From an uncultured Prevotella sp. (lineage in GTDB: Bacteria; Bacteroidota; Bacteroidia; Bacteroidales; Bacteroidaceae), in NCBI GenBank assembly GCA_905234355.1, contig CAJOHP010000165.1, positions 1 through 5,042 of the forward strand: a DNA stretch of 5,042 nucleotides, written 5' to 3'. The first letter of the stretch is position 1. The number at the start of each line of letters is the position of its first letter. Below, piece by piece: positions 1 to 5,042 of this stretch. A model generated the notes under the pieces. The model saw nothing but the letters and a program-made list of their open reading frames with translations. It made no database searches and was not told the DNA's origin. The translations under genes and the position numbers were made by a program.

Positions 1-2640
1 GTCGATGAGCTCGTCGTAGTACTCGAAGGCCTCAGAATCGAGGGTGATGACCGCATTCTTGGTCTCGCCGGACTTGAGGTTAAGCTTCTGGAAACCCTTG
101 AGCGCCTTGATGGGAGCGCCCGGATCGTCGAGACGCTTCACATAGACCTGAACAACCTCGGCGCCCTCGCGGCTACCCGTATTGGTCACGGGCACGGTGA
201 CGGTGCAGAAAGGCTTGCTCTTGGCAGCGGCTGCGGGTTTGCCGGACTTTCCAGAGTCTCCGGATTTTCCGGATGTTCCGGGCTTTCCGGCCTTTGCGGC
301 CTTCGGCATAGCAGCCGACTTGGCTGAGATCTTGGCCTTGCCCAGGGCGAAGGTGGTGTAGGATAGACCGTAGCCGAAAGCATACTGGGGCTCGCCGGTG
401 AAGTAGCGGTAGGTGCGGTTCTTCATCGAGTAGTCGAGGAAGTCGGGAAGGTCGCTGTTCGAACGATAGAACGTGACGGGCAGCTTGCCGCTGGGGTTGA
501 AGTCGCCGAAGAGCACGTCGGCCAAAGCCTTTGCGCCGCCCTGACCGGCATACCAAGCCTGGAGGAGTGCATCGTACTGACCCTCGACTGAACCGAAGGC
601 GATGGCTGAGCCTGAGCAGTTGACGAAGATGACGGGCTTACCCGTTTGATGCATGGCCTTGACGAGCATCTGCTGCACCTTGGGCAGCTCGATGTCCTGC
701 TTGTCGCCGCCCTCGCCCTCCATGCGGGCTGAGATGCCGCCGATGATGATAATGGCGTCGGACTGCTGCTTAACATCGGCAGCCAGTTCGGTGAAGTCGG
801 CCAGCTTACGCTCGCAGATGTCGCCGCGCAGCATGGCGAAATTGCCGTTGCCACGACGATACTCAATCACGACATCGTAGGTCTTGCCCGACTCGACGGG
901 GAACGACTTGTATTCCACGCGGCGACCGAAGCCGAAGCCACGACGGCGCCCTTCGTTCTTGGCGGCCTCGATGGTGTCGCCATTGACGATGAGCAGATAG
1001 CCGTTGTCGGTCGAAAGGGTGTACTTCATCTCGCCCGTGAAGGTGGCTTTATACTGGCCGCTGACGCGCACGGCGAGGTTGTCGTTGTTGATGCCCTCGG
1101 CAAAGCCCCACGCTCCGAAGGTGGAGAAGTTGAGCTCGTTGTAATAGCCGGTCTTGACGGGATTCTCGAAGGGGGCATCCTTGTCGTTCCAGAACTCAAC
1201 CTTCACGCCCTTACCCTCGTTGAAGTCCTGCAGGTGATGGACGGTGGTATATTCGTCGTTGAGTTCACAAGCCTTGCGGTAGATGATCTTCGTACCAGGC
1301 ACGGCCTTGCGGATGCCTTCGAGCAGCGAGTGCTGGTGCTCCTTGGTGGGGGTGCCGCCATAGTTGCCGTTGAGCAGTTCTACATCGTCGGCGTTTGGAC
1401 CGAGGACGGCGATGGTCTTCAGGTCTTTCGAGAGGGGCAGCACATTCTTCATCTTGCCGGTGGCACCGTCGTTCATGATACCGTTTTCGAGCAGTACCAT
1501 TGACTCGCGGGCTGCCTGCGTGGCCAGTGCGTCGTGCTTCTCGCTGGAGATGGTGGCGGGGGTGATCTTTGCCCAAGGCAAGCGGTCGGCGGGGTCGAAC
1601 ATGCCCAGCTCGAAACGGCCGTAGAGCGTCTTGCGCAGGTGCTGGTCGAGGTCGCTCTCCTTGATGAGGTTCTTCTTCAAACCGTCGGCAAGCGTCATGA
1701 ACACCTTACCGCACTCGAGGTCGGTGCCGTTGAGTACCGCATCGACGGAGGCTGAGAGCGGGTCTTTATGGGTCTCGTGCTGGCCGCGGTTGTAGAAGTT
1801 GTTGATGGCATCGCAGTCGGTAACCACCAAGCCGTCGTAGCCCCACTTGTTGCGCAGAATGTCGATGAGCAGACGGTCGCTGGTGCAGCAGGGTTTCCCC
1901 TCGAAACGCTGGTAGGCACACATCACCTCGCGCACATTGGCTTTCTTCACCAAGGCCTTGAAGGCAGGGAGATAGGTCTCCCAGAGATCGCGGTTGGAGG
2001 GCTCGACGTTCATCGAGTGGCGCAGGGGCTCAGGGCCGCTGTGCACGGCGTAGTGCTTGGCACAGGCGTGGGTCTTGATATAGTGCTTGTCGTTGCCCTG
2101 CATGCCGAGCACGGTCTGTACGCCGAGGACGGCATTCATGTAAGGATCCTCACCGCAGGTCTCCTGACCGCGTCCCCAGCGGGGATCACGGAAGATGTTG
2201 ACGTTGGGACACCAGAACGAGAGTTCGGGATTGCCCGGATAGTAGGTCACGCCTTGCGGCACGTTGAAGATGTTATGGTCAGAGCGGTTCCAGTTGGCAC
2301 GGGCCTCGTCGCTGACCTGAGAGAAGACATCAAAGACGAGCTTCTCGCTGAAGGCGGCGGCCATGCCGATGGGCTGAGGATAGACGGTGTAGCCGCCTTG
2401 GCGCACGCCGTGACAGGCCTCGCTCCACCAGTTGTAGGAGGGGATGCCCAGACGATCGACCGAAGCCGACTTGTTCATCATCAGGCCCACTTTCTCGTCG
2501 GGGGTGAGCAGACTGATCAGGTTTTCTACGCGCTCAGAGTAGCCGAGCTGTGGATTCTGGAAAGGATACTTGTAGGTTTGTGCCTGTCCAGTGGCAGCCG
2601 CCGCCAGGGCGGCTACCAGAATAGTTGTCTTTAGTTTCAT
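1..2640 (-). CDS. Secreted glycoside hydrolase family 3 enzyme (beta-xylosidase/beta-glucosidase type) with PA14 insert; 3' end outside window
   Basis: I translated this frame by hand: it is open for 880 codons from the ATG at 2640 to the window edge, with no stop or frameshift. Residues 1-20 look like a signal peptide (MKLKTT, then an Ala/Leu-rich core, likely cut after GQA), so the enzyme is exported, probably to the periplasm or surface. The GH3 barrel (about 45-320) shows WWSEACHG (E74), DPRWGRGQE (152-160), KH at 195-196 and the nucleophile motif VVTDCDA with D275. The second GH3 domain starts near 380 and is split by a PA14-like domain (about 478-607); after it EGEGGD (641-646) gives E643 as likely acid/base. 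AFGYGLSYTTF leads into a fibronectin-III-like domain (VTNTGSREGAEVVQVYV), interrupted by a Lys/Gly/Ser-rich insert (about 768-810). The last few dozen residues of that domain should lie beyond position 1. The GH3 family removes terminal beta-linked glucose, xylose or related sugars; the RGQE and HSGPE motifs resemble Prevotella xylosidases, but substrate is inferred. Second gene of an operon with the upstream esterase. Confidence 0.95.
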   Translation of the reverse strand, partial: MKLKTTILVAALAAAATGQAQTYKYPFQNPQLGYSERVENLISLLTPDEKVGLMMNKSASVDRLGIPSYNWWSEACHGVRQGGYTVYPQPIGMAAAFSEKLVFDVFSQVSDEARANWNRSDHNIFNVPQGVTYYPGNPELSFWCPNVNIFRDPRWGRGQETCGEDPYMNAVLGVQTVLGMQGNDKHYIKTHACAKHYAVHSGPEPLRHSMNVEPSNRDLWETYLPAFKALVKKANVREVMCAYQRFEGKPCCTSDRLLIDILRNKWGYDGLVVTDCDAINNFYNRGQHETHKDPLSASVDAVLNGTDLECGKVFMTLADGLKKNLIKESDLDQHLRKTLYGRFELGMFDPADRLPWAKITPATISSEKHDALATQAARESMVLLENGIMNDGATGKMKNVLPLSKDLKTIAVLGPNADDVELLNGNYGGTPTKEHQHSLLEGIRKAVPGTKIIYRKACELNDEYTTVHHLQDFNEGKGVKVEFWNDKDAPFENPVKTGYYNELNFSTFGAWGFAEGINNDNLAVRVSGQYKATFTGEMKYTLSTDNGYLLIVNGDTIEAAKNEGRRRGFGFGRRVEYKSFPVESGKTYDVVIEYRRGNGNFAMLRGDICERKLADFTELAADVKQQSDAIIIIGGISARMEGEGGDKQDIELPKVQQMLVKAMHQTGKPVIFVNCSGSAIAFGSVEGQYDALLQAWYAGQGGAKALADVLFGDFNPSGKLPVTFYRSNSDLPDFLDYSMKNRTYRYFTGEPQYAFGYGLSYTTFALGKAKISAKSAAMPKAAKAGKPGTSGKSGDSGKSGKPAAAAKSKPFCTVTVPVTNTGSREGAEVVQVYVKRLDDPGAPIKALKGFQKLNLKSGETKNAVITLDSEAFEYYDELID
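211..339 (-). repeat. Low-complexity Lys/Gly/Ser/Ala insert in the GH3 protein with six Gly-X-Y triplets
   Basis: Residues 768-810 of the GH3 enzyme are almost only Lys, Ala, Gly, Ser and Pro, with no aromatic residue. Within them residues 785-802 (positions 235-288) form six consecutive Gly-X-Y triplets: GKP GTS GKS GDS GKS GKP. On the + strand this is a run of repeated TTCCGG-like units. The insert lies between the YTTF strand and the VTVPVTNTG strand of the fibronectin-III-like domain, where most GH3 enzymes have only a short loop. It is likely a flexible, strongly basic loop. Confidence 0.85.
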
Positions 2641-2676
2641 GTGTTATTGTTAGAAAATGTTCAAAGTTTCGGAAAA
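2641..2676 (-). promoter_or_regulatory. 36-nt esterase-GH3 intergenic gap with A/T-rich translation start region
   Basis: The gap reads TTTTCCGAAACTTTG, then ACATTTTCTAACAATAACAC directly before the GH3 ATG. It has no hairpin with a U-run and no Shine-Dalgarno sequence. The short distance and lack of a terminator support co-transcription of the two genes. The motif ACAATAAC sits 2 nt before the ATG and matches the tandem repeat in the operon leader. Confidence 0.6.
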
Positions 2677-4662
2677 TCAGAAGCCACCGCCAGGGCCGCC
2701 GAAGCCGCCGCCAGGAGCACCGCCACCGAAGCCACCTTGGCCACCGCCGAAGCCACCGCCACCGAAGCCCGGGAACTGAGGTTCGGGTGCTTTCTTTATA
2801 TCGATGAGCAACTTGACGAGGGCACGACGACGCAGCGACCACGTCGGATAGTCGTCGGCACTGAGCTTATAGATCTTGAAGCCGGGCATCTGCGGGCCGC
2901 CCTGCATGAACTGCTCGAGGTCGCTGGTGGTCACGAAGCAAGGCTTGGCCTTACCGTCGGCCAGCATGCGGTCGATGATGGCACCGGCGCCGCCCGTCTT
3001 GAACCAGCTCTCCATCGTGTCGTCCTTGCCAGGCAACAGCTCGATGAACGTAGGTATGACGGGTGTCGGGGGCATTGGCGACATGTAGCTGGCCTCGCCA
3101 CGCTCCAGGTCATAGACGACGCGTCCGTGGGGGATGTCGCCTTGCGAGGCGTAGTTGAAGAACGAGACGGGCGTCTCGGCAATGCTGAACTTGAAGCCGC
3201 GGTCGGGCGAGAGGTACATGTTGTTCGGGTCGGCCACAGGCGTACCGTCGATGACGAAGCAGTACTTGATGGTCTCGAAGGCAAACTCTGACATCTCGAC
3301 CGTCCAGACGCCGTCGCTGTCGCGCTGCATGGCACGGGGCTCAGGCAGGAAGTCGCACACCAGCTCAACCTTCTTGGCCTCGGGAGCCTTGCAACGGAAG
3401 GTGATGCCGCGCTCATTATATTCGGGCGAGACGATGGCACGGGGGAACAGACGGGCCATCACGCCAGGCGTGAACTGCTGTTCCTTGCCGGTCTTGGCAG
3501 GAGCGGGCTTGCCTTCCTTCATCGCAGCCTCGGCAGCCTTCTTGTTGAAGAGCAGCGGCAGCGACTTGTAGAGGAAGTACTTGGCGTTCATCCAAGTGTG
3601 ACCGAACTTGTCGGAGGTGAACTCCTTCACGCTCTTGATGCCCTTCTGGTCGAGGAACTCCATGTAGTCGCGGGCGTTGCCGTAGAGGAAGTCGTCGGTG
3701 CCTACGCCCAGCCAGAACAGGCGGATCTTCTTGTTCGTGTCGTCGGCCTGGTCATAGACGTTGGGAATGTCGGTCGAGGTAAACGAGCTGTAGGAGCAGA
3801 GGTAGGAGAACTTGTCGAGGTTCGTCAGACCATTGTACAGGGCTTGGTTACCGCCGCGCGAAAAACCGCCGATGGCACGATGGTCCTTGTTGTTGATGGT
3901 GCGGTAGTTGCTCTCAATGTAGGGCATGAGGTCTTCAATCAAGTCCTTGCTGAAGGGGTCTCCACCGAAGCGCGTCTGCGGCATGCCGTTGCCCTCGGGC
4001 TTCTTGGTGAGCAGCTTCGTCGGGTTGCCGTAGGGCATGACCACGATCATCTCCTTGGCAGCCTTCTCGGCGAGCAGGTTGTCGAGGATATAGTTCACGC
4101 GACCTACCTTGTAATAGACCTCCTCGGTATCGGTGGTGCCGCTGATGAGGTAGAACACGGGGTACTTCTTGTCGCGATCCTGCATGTAGCGCGGAGGCAG
4201 ATAGACCACAGCGTGGTTCGTAGCGCCGAGGCTCTTCGAGTAGTAGCTTGCATACTCGATGCGGCCGTGGGGCACGTCCTTGATGTCGTGGGGGAGGGAA
4301 CCGTTGCCGGGAATCTCCAGCAGGCTGTTCTTGAAGCCCTCGTTGGGGAAGTACTGCGGATTCTCGGGGTCCATGACGCTGATGCCGTCGACCACGAAGC
4401 AGTAGGGGTACATGTCGGGAGCTGCAGGGCCTACGGTAGCCGTCCACAGACCGGTCTTGGCGTCGAGCTGCATGGGCTTGCGTCCGGCAAACTGCACGTC
4501 GACTTCCACTTTCTTGGCCTGGTCGTTCTTGTAGGTGAAGGTCACGGTGCCGTCGGCATTGCACACCGTTGATTTCGGTTGCTGTTGTGGCTGTTGAGCC
4601 CAGCAGAGGCTGCCCGCGCCGATGGCGAGGACCGTCAGGATTAATTTAGCTGTAACTCTCAT
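2677..4662 (-). CDS. Secreted CE1-like esterase with internal duplication: active E-set/esterase half plus degenerate second half and Gly/Phe-rich tail
   Basis: A complete 661-residue protein. The chosen ATG opens a good signal peptide (1-22, ending LCWA before QQ; no valid lipobox). Residues 31-128 form an E-set/CBM48-like domain as found at the N-terminus of esterase D-type enzymes. Residues 131-373 are an alpha/beta-hydrolase of the CE1/esterase D type: the nucleophile elbow is GGFSRGG with S268, the acid is D323 or D324 in GVGTDDFLY, and the His is H355 in GHTW. Known relatives are feruloyl and acetyl-xylan esterases, so hydrolysis of ester side groups on plant polysaccharide is likely, with exact substrate unknown. 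After a Lys/Ala linker (374-398) a second E-set domain (about 404-505) and a shortened esterase-like segment (511-624) repeat the first half without its catalytic residues. The final 30 residues are Gly/Phe-rich. First gene of its operon, preceded by a consensus promoter and followed after 36 nt by the GH3 gene. Confidence 0.93.
   Translation of the reverse strand: MRVTAKLILTVLAIGAGSLCWAQQPQQQPKSTVCNADGTVTFTYKNDQAKKVEVDVQFAGRKPMQLDAKTGLWTATVGPAAPDMYPYCFVVDGISVMDPENPQYFPNEGFKNSLLEIPGNGSLPHDIKDVPHGRIEYASYYSKSLGATNHAVVYLPPRYMQDRDKKYPVFYLISGTTDTEEVYYKVGRVNYILDNLLAEKAAKEMIVVMPYGNPTKLLTKKPEGNGMPQTRFGGDPFSKDLIEDLMPYIESNYRTINNKDHRAIGGFSRGGNQALYNGLTNLDKFSYLCSYSSFTSTDIPNVYDQADDTNKKIRLFWLGVGTDDFLYGNARDYMEFLDQKGIKSVKEFTSDKFGHTWMNAKYFLYKSLPLLFNKKAAEAAMKEGKPAPAKTGKEQQFTPGVMARLFPRAIVSPEYNERGITFRCKAPEAKKVELVCDFLPEPRAMQRDSDGVWTVEMSEFAFETIKYCFVIDGTPVADPNNMYLSPDRGFKFSIAETPVSFFNYASQGDIPHGRVVYDLERGEASYMSPMPPTPVIPTFIELLPGKDDTMESWFKTGGAGAIIDRMLADGKAKPCFVTTSDLEQFMQGGPQMPGFKIYKLSADDYPTWSLRRRALVKLLIDIKKAPEPQFPGFGGGGFGGGQGGFGGGAPGGGFGGPGGGF
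2680..2769 (-). repeat. Gly/Phe-rich repeat tail encoded at the 3' end of the esterase gene
   Basis: The last 30 codons (residues 632-661) encode 21 Gly and 5 Phe, with only Gln, Ala and Pro otherwise. Phe residues at 633, 638, 645, 654 and 661 close successive Gly-rich units (GGGGF, GGGQGGF, GGGAPGGGF, GGPGGGF). At DNA level GAAGCC followed by CC-rich sequence recurs on the + strand at 2680, 2701, 2728, 2749 and 2764. All unit lengths are multiples of three, so copy changes would keep the frame. The tail is likely disordered; its function is unknown. Confidence 0.9.
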
Positions 4663-4710
4663 TGTCTTGTTTTTTTTAAGGGTTAGTTATTTATTATTGG
4701 TTTGATTCGG
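4663..4710 (-). promoter_or_regulatory. A-rich 5' leader of the esterase gene without Shine-Dalgarno
   Basis: The leader reads as A/T-rich and unstructured, with AATAATAAATAACTAACC and then eight A in a row before CAAGACAATG. No GGAGG-like sequence lies 5-10 nt before the start. Bacteroidota commonly initiate from such A-rich leaders, so this supports both the start codon choice and the phylum assignment. Confidence 0.6.
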
Positions 4711-4728
4711 CGTTATTGTCGTTATTGT
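4711..4728. repeat. Two exact tandem copies of a 9-bp unit at the predicted transcription start
   Basis: CGTTATTGT occurs at 4711-4719 and again at 4720-4728 (ACAATAACG twice in the transcript sense). The repeat covers or directly follows the predicted +1 of the esterase promoter. Eight of the nine bases (ACAATAAC) recur just before the ATG of the GH3 gene at 2643-2650. It may be a regulatory or translation-related element, or only low-complexity A/T-rich leader sequence. Confidence 0.6.
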
Positions 4729-4732
4729 GCTG

Positions 4733-4762
4733 CAAATTTACAAAAAAATTCCCTATTGACAA
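4733..4762 (-). promoter_or_regulatory. Bacteroidota-type promoter of the esterase-GH3 operon
   Basis: On the minus strand TTG (4762-4760) is followed by a 19-nt spacer and TAAATTTG (4740-4733). This matches the Bacteroidota housekeeping sigma consensus of a -33 TTTG/TTG element and a -7 TAnnTTTG element, with the usual spacing of about 19-21 nt. The spacer has a T-run next to the -7 box. The predicted start of transcription is around 4725-4728, giving a leader of about 65 nt before the esterase ATG. No operator could be identified. Confidence 0.8.
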
Positions 4763-4783
4763 TCTTTTCTTCGATATTTCTTG

Positions 4784-4826
4784 AAAAAAAGTACGGAGCC
4801 TCGGTACAGGAAGTACCAAGGCTCCG
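4784..4826 (-). terminator. Intrinsic terminator after atpG
   Basis: In the minus-strand RNA, CGGAGCCTTGGTAC (4826-4813) pairs with GTACCGAGGCTCCG (4807-4794) around a 5-nt loop (4812-4808). The 14-bp stem has one G-U wobble and no mismatch. After three bases it is followed by seven U (4790-4784). The + strand has no T-run beyond the hairpin, so it acts in the atpG direction only. It separates the ATP synthase transcript from the esterase-GH3 operon, whose promoter starts about 22 nt further on. Confidence 0.93.
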
Positions 4827-4862
4827 CATAATAGGACAGAGGCCTCGAAACGAAGCGCTCGA

Positions 4863-5042
4863 TTAGTTGTTGACCGATCCGCCGACGATGTCAAGGAGTT
4901 CGTTGGTGATGGCCTGCTGACGCGACTTGTTGTACTGCAGGTTCAGCTGGCGTAGCAGTTCGTCGGCATTGTCCGTAGCGGTCTGCATGGCCACCATACG
5001 GGCGGCATGCTCGGAAGCCACGCTGTCGAGCAAGGCTGTATA
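4863..5042 (-). CDS. atpG: F1 ATP synthase gamma subunit, C-terminal 59 residues (5' part outside window)
   Basis: Reading the minus strand from the right edge gives 59 residues and a TAA stop. The segment contains SEHAARMVAMQTATDNA followed by QYNKSRQQAITNEL and ends DIVGGSVNN. This is the conserved C-terminal helix of the ATP synthase gamma subunit; the E. coli protein has the closely similar ATDNA and YNKARQ..IT.EL motifs. The gamma subunit is the central rotor stalk of the cytoplasmic F1 sector and couples proton flow through Fo to ATP synthesis. The C-terminal helix pairs with the N-terminal one to form the shaft inside the alpha3beta3 ring. An intrinsic terminator 36 nt past the stop suggests atpG is the last gene of its transcript, which would fit the end of an atp operon. 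The rest of the gene lies beyond position 5042. Confidence 0.96.
   Translation of the reverse strand, partial: YTALLDSVASEHAARMVAMQTATDNADELLRQLNLQYNKSRQQAITNELLDIVGGSVNN

Noticed and set aside
1768..2634. Long + strand open frame (288 codons) opposite the GH3 gene
   Set aside because: It is in exact codon register with the GH3 gene, so stops could arise only opposite TTA, CTA or TCA codons, which are rare here. The GH3 frame carries full family motifs; the antisense product has no recognisable domain.
2662..2669. AAACTTTG on the minus strand as a possible -7 element for the GH3 gene
   Set aside because: It misses the first T of TAnnTTTG, and no TTG lies 19-21 nt upstream, where the Gly-rich coding repeat is found. 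A separate GH3 promoter is not supported.
2641..3291. + strand open frame (216 codons) opposite the 3' part of the esterase gene
   Set aside because: It too is in codon register with the esterase, and its Ala/Thr/Glu-rich start is simply the complement of the Gly/Phe repeat.
3598..4572. Long + strand open frame (324 codons) opposite the esterase gene
   Set aside because: It has the same codon-register antisense effect. The Val/Leu/Gly/His-rich product is typical of such shadows, and no promoter or terminator supports it.
4603..4662. Lipoprotein signal in the esterase N-terminus (Cys at residue 20)
   Set aside because: The residues before the Cys are GSL, with Leu at -1 where a lipobox needs Gly, Ala or Ser. 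Cleavage after Ala22 by signal peptidase I fits better.
4694..4894. Minus-strand 66-codon open frame overlapping the end of atpG
   Set aside because: It reads out of frame through the atpG end, then the terminator hairpin and the promoter. The established atpG frame and regulatory sites explain this stretch.

Overview
The window most likely comes from a Bacteroidota chromosome, probably a Prevotella-like gut or rumen bacterium. Three signs support this. The one clear promoter has the Bacteroidota-type -33 TTG / -7 TAnnTTTG form. The two complete translation starts have A-rich leaders without a Shine-Dalgarno sequence. The two secreted enzymes are of the kind that such bacteria use on plant cell wall polysaccharide. 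Genus is an inference; no rRNA or other marker is present apart from the end of atpG.

All three genes are on the minus strand, so transcription runs from high to low coordinates. At the right edge (4863-5042) is the C-terminal end of atpG, the F1 ATP synthase gamma subunit, closed by a strong intrinsic terminator (4784-4826). A compact intergenic region then holds a consensus promoter (4733-4762), a 9-bp tandem repeat near the predicted transcription start (4711-4728) and an A-rich leader. That promoter drives a 661-residue secreted esterase (4662-2677), followed after only 36 nt by a large secreted family 3 glycoside hydrolase (start at 2640) that runs off the left edge after 880 codons. No terminator or convincing promoter separates the last two, so they are read as one operon.

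The esterase (carbohydrate esterase family 1-like) and the GH3 enzyme (beta-xylosidase/beta-glucosidase type with an inserted PA14 domain) make sense together: one removes ester-linked groups such as feruloyl or acetyl, the other trims sugars from the non-reducing ends of the de-esterified oligosaccharides. Exact substrates cannot be read from sequence. No SusC/SusD pair or regulator lies in the window.

The most unusual content is inside the proteins. The esterase is an internal tandem duplication in which the second esterase half has lost the nucleophile and acid region and carries Pro where the catalytic His should be. The esterase ends in a 30-residue Gly/Phe tail. The GH3 enzyme carries a Lys/Gly/Ser-rich insert with six consecutive Gly-X-Y triplets at the start of its C-terminal fibronectin-III-like domain. 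No mobile element, CRISPR array, tRNA or rRNA was seen, and there is no gene-free stretch longer than 300 bases.
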